Assembly: GCA_035578175.1 (NCBI GenBank)
Contig: JAQMRL010000011.1
Coordinates: 8,691,501 to 8,755,500, forward strand
Direction: 5' to 3'
Source: Catonia carolina
Taxonomy: Eukaryota > Arthropoda > Insecta > Hemiptera > Achilidae
Length of the DNA stretch: 64,000 nt
The notes beneath the pieces were generated by a model that was not told where the DNA came from, did no database searches, and was given only the letters and a program-made list of their open reading frames with translations. A program made the position numbers and the translations under genes. Below, piece after piece: positions 1-12,435 of this stretch (within the stretch, counting starts at the first letter, position 1; the number at the start of each line of letters is the position of its first letter).

Positions 1-184
1 TGGTGAATGAAGTGAAGGTGTCATTTTCAGTGTGGAAAGTGGGTGCTTTTTGGAGGCTCTGGCATGCTGATAAGCATATTCTTTCAACTCGGTGAGGAAG
101 GCAATAGTAAAGCACCTTACTCCTCGTTTTTACTTAGTAAAATCTAAAGGTTTAAACCAGCCTTTCGGCTGTTGGCCTAAACTA
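1..184 (+). repeat. SINE-B, 3' part (cut by window start)
   Basis: This is the 3' half of a ~390-bp interspersed repeat, here called SINE-B, which recurs at 3771, 12436, 16487, 31219, 32485, 38471 and 42983. The shared landmarks are a GTGGTGAATGAAGTGAAGGT block, a 'gaggaaggcaatagtaaa' block, 'actcctcgttttTACTTAG', and a terminal 'cctttcggctgttggcctaaac'-like stem. A box-B-like GGTTCAAACC lies near the 3' end of better copies. Calling it a SINE is inference from length, copy number and lack of coding. Confidence 0.8.
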
Positions 185-204
185 CATCAAAACGTATGAA
201 TTAA

Positions 205-410
205 AAAAAAATTAGACAGTGATTACCGGTGTACTTTGATGGTTAGGGTTCAATTAACCATTCTCTCTCAGGAATGGTCGACCTGAGTTTGTACAAGACT
301 ACACCTTATTTTCACTTCTTACACATCATCCTCATCTCATTGAGTTATGGAGTTGCTGATTGTTTTTATATTGAACAGTTTGCAACGTACACACGTTAGG
401 GATTAAAAAA
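205..410 (+). repeat. SINE-A, 5'-truncated copy
   Basis: The sequence matches the body and 3' tail of the tRNA-derived SINE-A (full copies at 40020 and 58304), from 'agacagtgattaccggtgta' to 'acacgttagggattaaaa'. The tRNA-like head is missing. It begins about 20 bases after the end of the preceding SINE-B, separated by an A-rich run. Confidence 0.8.
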
Positions 411-1380
411 CAAAATTAATATGAAAACTGTTTTCTCTATGCGCTATGATTTTCATTCTACATTCATGAGATGTTTTCCAGACATCGCTTAACGTAGGTT
501 ACAATTTATTTTATATATATCACTGATTTTAGAGTTACAGTATTTTGTACTTTTCCAAAATGCTTTGAAGTGAAGACAAAGGAAACTCACTTTATCAAGC
601 TAAAACAAAATTGGATTAGTAAATTTTGTTTATAGTACGACATAAATTTAAATGAAAATATATGCAAAAACATTTTTGGGCTTAACTAGTTGGCATTGGA
701 AAAAGGAATTATTGTAGATATTATTTTGTAACATAAATAATACAAACTTATATTAATGCAACGTCTTCATATTAAGTTAGTGCTATGAATAAAATACGTT
801 TTATAAATTTTATGTAGTACATTTTATAATGCTTATAATATCTACTAATGCTAATATTAATTATACGTTTTGTCATTTCTTTGCACAGTGAATGAAAATG
901 ACTTAATATATTATTATGTTACTAAGAAATATGCTTACTGTTCATATAATATTTATATATACATTGTATGATTTAAAATGGATGAAAATTTAAATTCAAT
1001 CTGACAGAGGTTATTTTTTATTTTATAAACTTTATTTTTAAAAGGGTTATTTTTGAAATATTAAATAATGTTATTAATTTTAATTCATATGTAACTATAT
1101 TTATAAATATTTATTTATTTAATTTAGGCCTACAGCAAAAATCTATTATCTCTTTACATGTAATAATGAATAAATCAGTTAAATGTAAATTTATGTATTA
1201 TAAACTTTATTATTTTATAGATTGAGCTTTTTAGATCAAGGAACATTACACTACTCTTTTTTATGTCAATTAACAATAACATCTATGATGTATTCAAATA
1301 ACAATGAGCACATGTAAAAATTAGTAAAAAGTATGACATAAAAAGATCATTCACTGTGAAATCGTATTAAATAAAAAGCT
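411..1380. other. AT-rich DNA, nothing recognised
   Basis: Very AT-rich sequence with short runs of TTTA/ATTA. I see no convincing ORF, RNA gene or repeat family shared with the rest of the window. Confidence 0.5.
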
Positions 1381-1412
1381 AGTGTGAAACACTCACACGA
1401 CTTTTTCTTACC
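1381..1412 (-). mobile_element. 3' terminus of HINE-like element (fragment)
   Basis: Only the 3' end motif of the family is present: the hairpin GTGTGAAACACTCACAC followed by a degenerate copy of the inner inverted repeat (actttttcttacc). The rest of the element is absent, so this is an isolated terminus or a deletion remnant. The 300 bases up to 1725 hold nothing else that I recognise. Confidence 0.6.
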
Positions 1413-1725
1413 ATTTAAAAAAAGCTTCTTCTAAACGAGGATTAGGCCACTGCCTGTTCCGAACTCTCTCACTTTATTATCTATCTTCATCTTTTCCTAG
1501 GTCTACCAACATACCTTTTCCCTTCTGAAGCATACCAGTGCGCCTGTTTAGATATCCTGTGGTCTGACATCTTTTCCATGTGTTGTCTCCAAATTTAGCG
1601 ATAAACCTTTGTCTAAAAAATAAATATCCTTTATTTAAATTATTAACTATATAATATTTATGTTTAATTGTGAGTGAATGACGAAAAAATAGATTAAACC
1701 TCTGTAAGACTTATAAATACAAACA

Positions 1726-2685
1726 TCTGGTGTGAAACACTCACACAACTTTCTCTTGCCAATGCAATAGATTACTATAACCTAACAATAGTAGGCTAAT
1801 ATAACATTAGAAATAAACAAAACAATAATCACAATAAAATAACCTCATTTTCGTGAGGCATGATCTCCATGATCATGATGTGAGTAGTGAATGATGTAAC
1901 ATAAAAATCAACCTAAGTTGTTTGGGTTAATAATACGAAAAATCAGTTTTTGACGCTAAGCTAGGCTCTGTAGAGAAAGGTTCTTGGAATAAAAATTGTA
2001 GATCTTTTAGTTTTCTATAAATTTTATTAATACACGTTAGTTGTAAAATGCATACTACGGCTGAAATATTAAAAAAATCCATTTTTTACAAATTTTTTCA
2101 TAGAAAAAAAAAAACAGAAAATAACTAATAGCCACTGAACTAAGAGTTACAATATAAAGAAATGTTAGGAATAAAATTTACAGATTTTTAATTGTCTACA
2201 ACTTTCATTTTTTACTTTTTTGCCCTAAAATGCATTAAGGCTGTAAACTTTAAAAGCCGTATTTTTCTACGAGAGAACAGCCTTCCCAAGAACTCCAGTA
2301 GACATGGCGCCTTCCCTATCTTGTAGAGTACAGAAAGTATAGTAGGCCTAATTGAGGCGATTTTTAAAAAAATCGTAGAAGCCGTTTTTGATAAAATCGC
2401 AAAAAAGTGAAAAATGACGCGAATAAACAACTTCCGGTTGACCGATTTTGATGGAAATGTTCGTGTCAAGTCCTCTAGTAGTATCTAACTTAAGTTCAAA
2501 GTTTCATCTTCGTACAATGTTCCTTTCTTGAGATATTTTGTTCACACCCACACAGACCAATTGCTAGAAACATGTTTCTTGGATTCAAGGGGTCTGATAA
2601 CGTGTACATATTTGGTGAAAACTCAATTTTAAAAAATTGACGTGAAAACAATACTTCCTATATATTTATATAGGCAAGAGAAAGT
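1726..2685 (-). mobile_element. HINE-like (Helentron-associated) non-coding element, full length
   Basis: A full ~960-bp copy of a family also seen at 7221, 9243 and 41474, and as fragments at 1381, 19383, 23893 and 51328. On the minus strand it starts with ACTTTCTCTTGCC (2673-2685). Near its 3' end lies the inverted copy of that motif, followed by a terminal hairpin of GTGTGA and TCACAC around a short loop, then CAGA. This asymmetric arrangement (one inverted repeat terminal, the other internal to a 3' hairpin) is what is known for Helentron-derived HINE/DINE-1 elements. No transposase or Rep/helicase ORF is present. Two other copies contain GT/GC microsatellites at the matching internal site. 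Confidence 0.65.
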
Positions 2686-3770
2686 AATAAAGTCTCAAGA
2701 GATTATTCTCTTTTCTGTAAAAATTATTTTTGTGCTGTTTTGAATGTAAGAATAAATTTTTAAACTTAAAAATTCCATACAATTCACTATAGATTTAATG
2801 TATGTTCCAAATATTCTTGTTATTTTTCTATAAAAAAACTGCTGACCCTTCTGCATCCTTAAACACGTAAGAAAGTGAAATTGGTACACAGAAGTTGTAT
2901 ATTACGTTCCAAAATTCTTGAATTATATAAATTACATTTGGATTAGGTAATGATGTGAGAGTTTCTCATAAAAATAAGAATTTATATGTTTCTGGAAGCT
3001 ACAAGTAGCATTAGGAAATGTTTTTGCTGTCTAAGATGTAATTGTATTTTAGCAAGCTTCAGAGCCGTGCTGTTTTTTAGTAGTACTACATGGGTTGATT
3101 TCAGATGCACGACACGGATACTAGTAAAGATTTTTATAGTACTGGCTATTAGGTGCGCGTGTGTGTGAGTTGCATGCATTTGTGTGAATCGATTACAGTG
3201 TAATTTATATTCACGTATGCTTCATGCATATACTGGGTCATGGTAGAAAGGTGAGATCTTTCCTTTTTTCCTGGAAATGAAAAGAAAACTTTTGAATTCA
3301 TTTAATGGATCCAGTTACGCATCAGTAGACAAAGAAATATTTAGCTACCTATTTTAATAAATTGTAATAAAATTTTAGTCTTTTTAACCTTTCAAAACGT
3401 ATGATCTGAGCATAAAATTCAAGATTAATAATCACACTAAGTTATAACGGAATCTAAAATGTAAACACAAATAATAATATAATAATATTTATTTTATGAC
3501 CTTCACTGACCCCTTACAGCCATCCCAACCTCTATGAAAGGAACTAACAGGGAAGCGGAGAAGTTCTACTTTAGTTGAAGGGCATTCAAAAACAATATTC
3601 ACAGAAAATCAGCATGACATGAAAACAAACAAAATTAAGAACGATTAGCTTAGTACATTTGTCTGAAAACCCTCCAAATTAGCTAAATTGGACCAGAAAT
3701 TTGTTACTCCTTTAAAAATTCAGAAGATAACAAAAAATAAATAATTATATAATATTGAATTGCGTTGTGA
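2686..3770. other. AT-rich DNA, nothing recognised
   Basis: Short overlapping ORFs of about 60 codons occur on both strands around 2982-3179 but have low-complexity, compositionally biased translations and no recognisable domain. I treat the stretch as non-coding. Confidence 0.5.
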
Positions 3771-4155
3771 AGGTCAACAGTCGGAAGGGTGGTTTTAACC
3801 TCTAAAGGTTTTACTAAGTAAAACGAGGAGTAATGTGGTTTACAATTTCCTTCCTCACTGAGTACAAAATTAGCCAATGTTTATCGGCATGCCAGGCCCT
3901 CCATAAAACATCTATTCTGCACGCTGCAAATGATACCTTCTCTTCATTTACTACAGGGTCTGGCTGTATAATAAAATTCATTACTTTCAGTGAAGATAAC
4001 TCTGACTAGTGCTTGTTACACCTCTACCTCTTCTGTTCTTAAATAGTTCAGTCATATAGTTGGCTGACCACGTATTAAGAAACAGAATTTTTATAGCCCT
4101 GAAACTGGTAGATCGAGTGCAAATAATTTAACACTCCGCCTGCTGGTTATGGGCA
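3771..4155 (-). repeat. SINE-B, nearly full length
   Basis: A complete or near-complete reverse-strand copy. Reading the plus strand it begins with the 3' stem 'aggtcaacagtcggaagg' and ends with 'ctggttatgggca', which is the 5' end ('tgcccataac' in sense). It matches copies at 32485 and 42983 along its whole length with scattered substitutions, including one replaced stretch near 3858. Confidence 0.85.
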
Positions 4156-5820
4156 ATTTGTTTATTGAATTATGAAAAAAGAAACATAGAAGCTCTATCA
4201 GTAAGTGGGTCTGCTTTACGTTCTAATTCCGTTTTTTTTACAATCTGTATTATCATCCCATTAGTTCACGTGTTATTTTTATGATATATTAATTTGATTT
4301 CTTTTTGAGTGGGTATTTTTTAAAATTATTGTTGTTTTTCCTGTATTTTCCTTTTTGATTGAGTTTCTTTGATATTTTTGCCGATTGTTTTTTAATTTCT
4401 CGTTTTTTAGTATTTTATTGTTTAGTTTATATCTGGTGATTTATTTATTGTTCTTTTTTATATTGTGTTCAAAACAATTATTGTAACAATTATTATTATC
4501 ATTATTATTGTACTTATTATTAGGCCTATTATTGTAATTATTGTAACAGTTATTGTATTACTATGTACAGGCACAAATCTATGTCAAAAAATCGTGTTTT
4601 AAAATTAAAACATTTAAATCATTATTATAAATAAATTTATATGTATTATTAAAAAATTATCGATAAAACTGCTTACGCAGGAATGAAAACCTAGATAAAC
4701 ATTCTTATAAAGTATTTTATGTGTGCTTCGTGGAACATGGAAATAAAAAGTTAAACGTGTTTATATTCAAAACTAAGTCAAGAACATTAGGTTTTTAATC
4801 GTTTAATCTTGACAAAAAATGTAGGTTGAAAATGTAACTTTAGGCCGAGAGGTAAGTAACTGAAAAAGTGACTAATCGGGCTTCAGTTCAGGAAACCACG
4901 AAAAGGAAGTCCCTTCAAGTCCAACCGTTATTCCTAAAAAATATATATAAAACTTAAGCCTTAAACAAAAACAACGCGTGTTAGAGTAAAGGACGTGCGC
5001 ACTAAAAAAATGTCATAAAAAGATCCCCTAAACGTAAGTTGAGTCTCTTTATACTACGTATAAAAATTCTGAATTACATCACGTGATATTTATCAAACAT
5101 AAAAAATTCTTAATAATTTTTCAGTGTAAATGAAATTATCCATGGATAAAATTCTTCTTCTCTTTTACATTGAACTAAAAGTGAAAATTAAGCTATATAT
5201 TATTTTCAACATCTCTACTAAAGTTTTCAACTTTATAAAAGAGATTCGTTTTAATTTTCTTATACCTCTTTATTACTTTATAAATTTTTTCTTAAAAAAA
5301 ATAAGAAATTTAACTTTGTGAGTTTATATAACCTTGAAACAAGGTAGATATCCTTTCTTATTGGCTTAATCTTGAAGTTTGGATCCAGTTACTTATTTTA
5401 CGCTTGATTTGTCCTATATTTCAGGCTTCAGAAGAGTGTTCTAAAATTGTGATGCATCATCGATTGATTAGGTTATTAGCATTAAGTTAAAAAATTACGA
5501 TAATCTACTACGTCAATCATAATAATCTTCCTTGAAATGTATTAACGTCAAGACGACGTATGTGTAGAAGCTTATTGTTCGAGTCGAAGAGAAAAACAAT
5601 GTTGATTTAAGTTTTCTTAAAAATCAATGTTGGTGATTAACTTTAATATTTCTGACAGAAGTATTGATTTCACGTTCAGAATGCAGTATGGAAAGTCCAT
5701 AAGCAATGTATATATTATCGACTCCGCGCCACAGCACGTTCTCAATACAAACTCCTATTGAATGATGCAATATAAAAAATATATAATTTTTGAATAGTTT
5801 TAAAGATCAGGTACTTTGTG
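4156..5820. other. AT-rich DNA with TTA/ATT simple repeats
   Basis: Contains an imperfect trinucleotide-like tract (tta/att) around 4480-4560 and a 63-codon ORF at 5130-5321 whose translation is strongly Ile/Phe/Lys-rich with no recognisable domain. I do not call a gene here. Confidence 0.5.
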
Positions 5821-6503
5821 GCAAAGATTTGATTGCCCCATGCGGAGAGGATCAGAATCGGCCCGCTACCAGCCTTCTCAATAACATTTAATTTTTTTTA
5901 AATAGTATTTTTATAACACTGTAAAATGCTCCAGTGTGTAAAATCATAATACGCATTTCTTTCGTCCTATTACTTTTACGATAAATGAAACGGTTAAAAC
6001 GTTATTAGTGATTTTAAGAAAAAAAAAACAGCTGTGAAACAGGACGATTTTTCGTTTCAACGAGTAAGTGATTACAATGCTGTAGCCACTCATTTTGTAA
6101 AATATTTTAATTGAAGTACGTCCGGACTTGAAAACGACTTTGTGATACAGTTTTCGGCTTATAACTATTTCTAAATTCATGCAGCGTACGAAATGTAGTT
6201 TAAAGAGTGAACTTATTTTTAGTGAAAGAATCACCCAATTTTGATGACCCTTTCAAAAGTTAGAGACCTCTAATTGGCGTTTGAAAATGTAAGATTATAG
6301 ATTAGTGTATTCACAGTTTGTAAATATGTATTTAAATAAAGTATGTATACAAAAATATTAATAATAGGCCTATAATACTATTTTTATAATAAATGTAATA
6401 ATTTACTGTGTTATAAAATATTTTTAATAAAATAAAATATTATTGAAAAGGCTAGTAGCGGGCCGATTCTGATCCTCTCTGCAAGGGACAATCAAATCTT
6501 TGC
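5821..6503. mobile_element. 683-bp element with ~105-bp terminal inverted repeats
   Basis: The left arm (5821 to ~5925) and the right arm (~6403-6503) are inverted copies of each other, starting with GCAAAGATTTGATTG and including 'ggatcagaatcggcccgcta' with only a few mismatches. The interior has a 96-codon minus-strand ORF (5944-6234) without a recognisable domain. The structure is that of a MITE or foldback DNA transposon. I could not define a target-site duplication, so the superfamily is unassigned. Confidence 0.75.
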
Positions 6504-7220
6504 AATTGTATTGATAAAATTATTGTAGTACTGGAATTGTCTATCAATTTTATTGTCTTTTTCAATTATTTTATAGTAAAGAATAGTTTATTGTTTAAAT
6601 CTTGGTAAATCGTTAAATCTTGTTTAAATAAAAGGCGTTAGTATCTCGGAAAGGGCTAAAAATAGTAATAAAACTCCCCTGACCTAATACTGAGGGTGAC
6701 CTAAAGAGAGACGTCATACCCCTTTCTCTTATATGTACCTACGGTCTCTTATCTAAATATCAGAATATAATAATAACATTTACAGCGTAATAAAAATGAT
6801 TCGTTGGGAAGCGAAAGTATTTTTTTCAGAATTTTTTAATTAAAATTGAGCTTGTTAGAGAGTGGTAAGCGAAACTCCAAATATTTTTGCCCGTGACCTT
6901 CGGATGGTGTCGTCGGAGGAGGGTTATTTTATTGGCTGTGCCAGATGTTTTCCGTACGCCTGATAACACAACGGGTTCTCATAACAGCTGCACTGCTTTC
7001 TGAACGTGATATAGAGTATAGAAATGATTTTTTTTCTTTTGTGAATAGACCATACCATGATCACATACCATATGATCACACATGGTGATACCATGATCGC
7101 CACAATTACAGAACATTTCTAGTTTCATTAACCATTTCCGGAAGCTTCCTGTAGTCCACGTTCTTGGCATTCTTCAAATTACATTATTCCAATTTCTTCC
7201 ATCCATCAATTTCGTTTTTT
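6504..7220. other. Unassigned DNA with clustered ATGATC palindromes
   Basis: No gene recognised. Around 7040-7105 several overlapping short palindromes built on ccATGATCaca and catATGATCaca occur close together. The cause is unknown. Confidence 0.45.
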
Positions 7221-8214
7221 GCTTTCTTTTGCCTATGTAAATATAAAATAGGCCTATTGAAAATTGGAAAGTATTGTTTTCATGTCAATTTTTACAAATC
7301 GAGTTTTCACCGGATCTACACGTTCTCAGACCCCCTGAATCCAAAAAACTGTTTTTAGCAATTAGTCTGGGTGTGTGTGTGCGCGCGCGCACGCGCGCGC
7401 GCGTGTGTGTGTGTGTGTGTGTGTAAATAGAATATCTCAAGAACGGAACATCGTGCGAACTTGAAACTTGAAACTTAAGTTAAGTACTACTACTGAACCC
7501 GCACGAACATTTTCATCAAAATCGGTCAACCGGAAGTAGTAGTTTATTCGTGATATTTTTCACGTTTATGCGATTTTCTCAAGAACGGCTCCTACGATTA
7601 TTTTTAAAAATCGCCTCATTTACTAAATTTTGTATTCTCTACAGGATAGAGTAGGTAGGCGTCACTATTTTTGAAATTTTTGGGGAGGCTGTTTTCTCGA
7701 AAAAAAAATTGTTTTTTTTTCAAGATTGCGGTCTTAATATGCGTTTTAGAGCAAAAGTGTAAAATAAAAAGTTGTAGACAATTAAAAAATCTACAAATTT
7801 TACATAACTTTTTTTGTATAGATTGTTTACCTATTGATTTATTTAGCGGTAATTTGTGATTTTATATTTTTTTCATCAAAATCCGTAAAAATCAATTTTT
7901 TAAGATTTCAGCCTTAGCATTTTACGACAAAAGTGTATTAAATCAAATTTATAGAATATTAAAAGATCTACTACTTTTATTTCAAAGCATCGTTCTCTAC
8001 AGAGCCTAGTTTAGCGTGAAAGAGTGGTTTTCCGTATTTTTAAGCCAAACTGAGGTTGATTTTAATTTTGCATCTTTCACTCATGATTAAAATAAAGTTA
8101 TGTTTTTTGAGGTTAGTTTTTTTGTTTATTTTTAATGTTTTATTACTAATGATAGTTTATATTGTTAATTATTTGCATTGGCAAAAGAAAGTCGTGTGAG
8201 TGTTTCACACCAGA
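7221..8214 (+). mobile_element. HINE-like element, full length, plus orientation
   Basis: The 5' end is a variant of the family motif (gctttcttttgcc). The 3' end has ggcaaaagaaagt (from 8180) followed at 8194-8210 by the hairpin GTGTGAGTGTTTCACAC and CAGA. The internal landmarks shared with the other copies are 'gttttcaccggatctacacg', 'aatatctcaagaacggaac' and 'catcaaaatcggtcaaccgg'. It carries a GT/GC microsatellite at 7369-7424. No coding capacity is recognised. A LINE inserted just beyond its 3' end. Confidence 0.65.
7369..7424. repeat. (GT)n/(GC)n microsatellite inside HINE-like element
   Basis: Alternating GT, then GC/CG, then GT dinucleotides. The same internal position holds a (CA)n tract in the copy at 9890-9918 (opposite strand) and a GT/GC tract in the copy at 41607-41647, so the microsatellite belongs to the element. 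Confidence 0.9.
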
Positions 8215-8236
8215 TTTTTTTTTTTAATAAGTTGGT

Positions 8237-8641
8237 CGTCTACATGACGACCTTAATATTCCGTTCATAAGTGAAGTAGTTAAGTCCAGCTACAGTGTTT
8301 TTCACAGAAAATTGCATGATCACCCCAACGAATTAATCACCAAACTATCGGATGCATCACTACCAGGAAATCCGCAGCGCAGGCTGAAACGTCAATGGGC
8401 CAGAGATCTTCTATAAAGTGATTTATTTTATTTTTCTTTCTTCTTTTTTTTCTTATGTTGTTATTTATCATTCATGTATCATGAACTTTATTTCATAGAA
8501 CATATACCAATGGGTATCACTGTTCTTTTTCATTTATTTATTTTTTTTCCTTGTCATCCTTTGTTTACTGTCATCTAATTTGCTCGTTGTATCGTAGTAT
8601 ATAGTTGCAAATAAAGTTATTAAAGTTTAAAAAAAAAAAAA
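8237..8641 (+). mobile_element. Jockey-like LINE 3' end with poly-A tail
   Basis: A 5'-truncated non-LTR retrotransposon flanked by an 11-bp target-site duplication, AATAAGTTGGT (8226-8236 and 8642-8652). It encodes the extreme C terminus of the RT protein, ending in RRLKRQWARDLL and a TAA stop near 8414. A ~220-bp 3' UTR and an A-run follow. The UTR matches, in reverse, the element at 35525-36443, so both belong to one family. The clean duplication and tail suggest a relatively recent insertion compared with neighbours. Confidence 0.88.
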
Positions 8642-8652
8642 AATAAGTTGGT

Positions 8653-9242
8653 ATTGATTAATTTGCGATAAGATTATAAAACAAGAAATATGTTGTGTAT
8701 ATTTAAGGTAATATTTTTCATGATAGTTCATGAAATAGGTAATACATTTTTTATGTTCAGTACTATTACTTGTGTTGTCATCGTTGTACTAGCTATAGAA
8801 TTTTTATAGTAGATTTACGATTTAATACGTATTTTACAGAACGTATCACGGATAATACACGTATTGTTTTGTTTTTCCGTATTGCGGATGCGCTATATAT
8901 AAAACCAAACAGGTATCGGATACAACGAAAGTTGTGAGGATACCGATGGCGCTGTTTTGTGGTTTAAGGGCAATAAAAAATACGTTTTTATAGGTGTTCT
9001 ACGGCCGCTATTATATTTCATGCTTTGTTCTAAATATATTCCTGTTCTGCCATACAAATACTCGTCCACTCAGAAGCTTTGCAATAAATTTGCGAGCATT
9101 TGGTTTTATATAAAAATTTACTCTTCAATATTTGTTATTGATCTTAAAAACTATTGATCTAAAATTTCATAAATAACAAATTTTTCACAAAAAATATTCT
9201 AAAAGATAACTACTATTGTAGAGCAATACTATTGTAAAAAAC
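8653..9242. other. AT-rich DNA, nothing recognised
   Basis: A 66-codon ORF at 8957-9157 has no recognisable domain. No repeat family of this window is detected. Confidence 0.45.
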
Positions 9243-9884
9243 TTGTTTGAAACACTCACACGACTTTCTCTTGCCATTGCAAATCATTAACGATATAACC
9301 TAACATTAGTAATAAAACATTAGCAATAAGCAAAAAAACTGACCTCAAAAAACATAATCTTATTTAATCATGAGTGAATGATGCTAAATGAAAAACCAAC
9401 CTTAGTTTGGCTTAATAATACGGAAAAATCACACTTTTTTCACGCTAAAATAGGCTCTATAGAGAAAAATGCTTGAATACTTTTATCGTAAAATGCATAC
9501 TAAAACTGGAATCTTAAAAATACCATTTCTTTACAGATTTCATGAAATAAAAACAGGAACTTATTAATTACCGCTAAACTAAGCTTTATTCAAAAAATGT
9601 TTGAAATAAAAGTTTTAGTGTTATACATTTTCTAGAACTTTTATTACAGACATTTTTTTGCTGAAATGCATATTAAGGCCGCAATCTTAAATTTTTTTTT
9701 GTGCGAAGAAACAGCCTCTCCAAAAATTTCAGCAGACATGGCGCATACCCAGTATTTTAGAGCATAAAAATATACTTCCGGTTGACTGATTTTGATGAAA
9801 ATATTTGTATCGAGTTCTCTAGTGGTATCTAACTTAAGTTTTAAGCTTTAACTTTGTATGATGTTCCATTCTTGAGATATTTTG

Positions 9885-9919
<35 letters not shown>

Positions 9920-10071
9920 CACTACGTACGTACACACAGACCAATCGCTAAAAATATGATTTTTGGATTCAGGGGTCTGTAAACGTGTATATCCGGTGAA
10001 AACTCGATTTCGAAAAATCTACATGAAAACAATACTTTCCTTCCTATATATTTATGTAGGTAAGAGGAAAT
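9243..10071 (-). mobile_element. HINE-like element, minus orientation
   Basis: An 829-bp copy of the family. The 3' end lies at the left (degenerate hairpin gtttgaaacactcacac, then actttctcttgcc) and the 5' end at the right (ggtaagaggaaat, 10059-10071). It is shorter than the copy at 1726 through internal deletion. A (CA)n tract is at 9890-9918. The 76-codon ORF at 9922-10152 runs across the element end and is not a gene. Confidence 0.62.
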
Positions 10072-11102
10072 AAAAATATAATTTGTGCGTAATAGAACTG
10101 ACCACTCAAGGTAGAGTATTACAACATTTAAGATTTTGAAAATAGGTGTCAATCTTCATTTAGATCTAATCAAAACCGTAATATTCTTTTAAAAAGAAAT
10201 AAAATTGAAATTATGCAGGTATTTAATTATTTAATGAAGAACACAATTTAATTCTGTCTAAAGAAAGAAACGTGGAGATTTTCTTTTCGTATATTGTGAC
10301 TTAGGTAAAAGCGTCTAATTCAAACTAGAAAATTAAAGCGACCTTTGTCAGAGATATTTTGCAGCTATAAAAGAAAATTTTTAATAATATAAATCATCAA
10401 AGTAATTTTCTTTTCTCAGAACCAGCAAACCAAGAGTTTTGTTTTCTAATATTTTCTTAAGGATTTTCGTATCTTATCATCTAAGCCACTTCTTTAACGA
10501 AATAAAAATATAAATTTTAAAAGTTATTCTAATTTTTATCTCGGTTTCGCAAATGCTTATTTATTAAAAAAGAAAATTTTATCATTTTCAACTTCGAAAG
10601 TTATTTATTTTATTATCTAATAAAAATAAACTCACGGTCCGTAATTTTATAAATATTATTACTTTTAGGAAAATTTAATTTTATGGTAAAAATACAATTA
10701 TCACTATAAATTATTCACTATAAATTCTTATTCACTTGTGTTGTTTCTTAGAAAAATAATGTTATTAATACCCTTGCTAAAATGCCCTTGTTATGGTCTT
10801 TGTTATATTTTTCTTATTTAGTTTATTATCATAATCAGTCATAATAAAAAGGGCATTAGTTCGAAATCCCACAAAATGGGCACTTCACCAAATTGTTTTA
10901 CTTTTTACAAAACATTTACAGCATCTGAATAAAAATTGACCTTTTCAATTTACCTTTACTATTATATTCTAAGACTTACAAAACCTCCATTAAAAATTAT
11001 TACTTTCATGCTTCTAAAGTAATCGTTTTTGTGTCTCTTGAGAAATTCATTTTTTGAACTAATTGCCTTTCTATAATGACCTAAAACTACAAAGTGTGTA
11101 TT
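10072..11102. other. AT-rich DNA, nothing recognised
   Basis: No ORF, inverted repeat or family match that I can support. Confidence 0.45.
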
Positions 11103-11275
11103 TTTATTATTAAGAAGCATCAACAGCTTGGTCATTCACGATTACTGTGAATTTCAGTAGGAACTGGTAAATAATGGGTTTTAACGTGTTAAAATTTCCA
11201 GAGCTGGGAAACGATCCCAGGTGAACTCCTCGTTGTAGGTTAGCGCGCTACTACGACACTACGGATAATGAATTA
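11103..11275 (-). repeat. tRNA-derived SINE-D copy
   Basis: In sense (minus) the head resembles a tRNA with 'tagcgcgctaacc' and a box-B-like 'ctgggatcgtttccc' stretch, followed by 'ttttaacacgttaaaa' and a tail ending 'gaccaagctgttgatgc'. The same architecture occurs at 26485, 56264 and 61436. The head is degenerate, so this is not a working tRNA gene. Confidence 0.7.
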
Positions 11276-12435
11276 GTACAACAATACTTGGAACTCTAGT
11301 CTCCTCATGACAACACAACAAAATATTCTTTGTGGAAGGAATTGAAGATAACTAAACGTTATAAACAATATAAATCTCCATTTTAAACTTCAACTGGTTG
11401 AGCTAAAATTAACCATGATAAGGCTGTAAGGGTTGCCTATCAGAGTTCTTTAAACTGTTCCCGTCTGAATGTAATCCCGACGATGAAAAGAAAATTTTGA
11501 TACGTAGAATAACCAGTTCCTGAAACAACCCGGAACAAGAATCCCATTATTGTTTACTTGACGAAGTTTATTCCATAAGTCCACTCTATTCCTCCATTTT
11601 ATTTATTTATTTATTTATTATTGCTAAAAACAAGTACAGTGAATCTTATCCTATCTCATTTCCTAATACCCGCACAGGTCTAGCCTGGGCACGGGTATGA
11701 GTTGGTTCATTTTCTTTATCCTATTATAACAATAGCTTTTTATAATATCTACACTTAATTTGCATAAAAGAAAAGAAACAAAAATTTACAAAAAAAAACA
11801 TGCAACAAAATTTCCTAACGTAAATAAAGAAAAAAAAAGGATAATAGTATTAAAAATTAATTAAATAAATAAATAAAATGTCATGTAATGGGAAAGGATG
11901 AAACAGACTTAAATAATAATTTTTAATGCAGGAACTGTTTATTTTATTTGCCATGAATAGCAAGCCTTCCTAATTCCTTAACCAAAATTTAATACTTCGC
12001 ATACAATATATTTTACTTTACGTGATAACAAAAATTATTGCTATAATATTTTTCAAAGCTGATGAGCTCTGAACGTACGCATTGCCCCCTAACCACTTCA
12101 TAGCTAGCCAATAACTTACCAGTAATGACTCTTGTAGCTCTGTTATATAATTCGTCAGCCATTTTTTTTATGGTCTTTCAATAACAATTATAACCTATGA
12201 ACATACAACCAGCTGATTATATTATAAACTATTGCATGTTAACGCGCTCTATAATTATTGATATCTTCAGTACGAGATGCAAGACACGAGTGAACTACTG
12301 CGGCTCTTGTACGCATGCGCGTAATAGTTGTCAAGCTGATATATTCGTACAATCTGACAACGCTGTCAAACATTCTAATCGATCTAAACGCGTGGAACAA
12401 CAAAGCTCATCAACCGTGAAAAGCATTATGATGTA
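11276..12435. other. Unassigned DNA with TTTA microsatellites
   Basis: Holds a (TTTA)n tract near 11600-11625 and an inverted equivalent (TAAA)n near 11856-11880, bounding about 280 bp of A-rich DNA. The 94-codon ORF at 12197-12481 runs into a SINE-B fragment and has no recognisable domain. Confidence 0.5.

Noticed and set aside
5944..6234. 96-codon minus ORF as a transposase for the 683-bp element
   Set aside because: No catalytic or DNA-binding motif can be seen, and the ORF ends inside an arm-adjacent AT-rich stretch.
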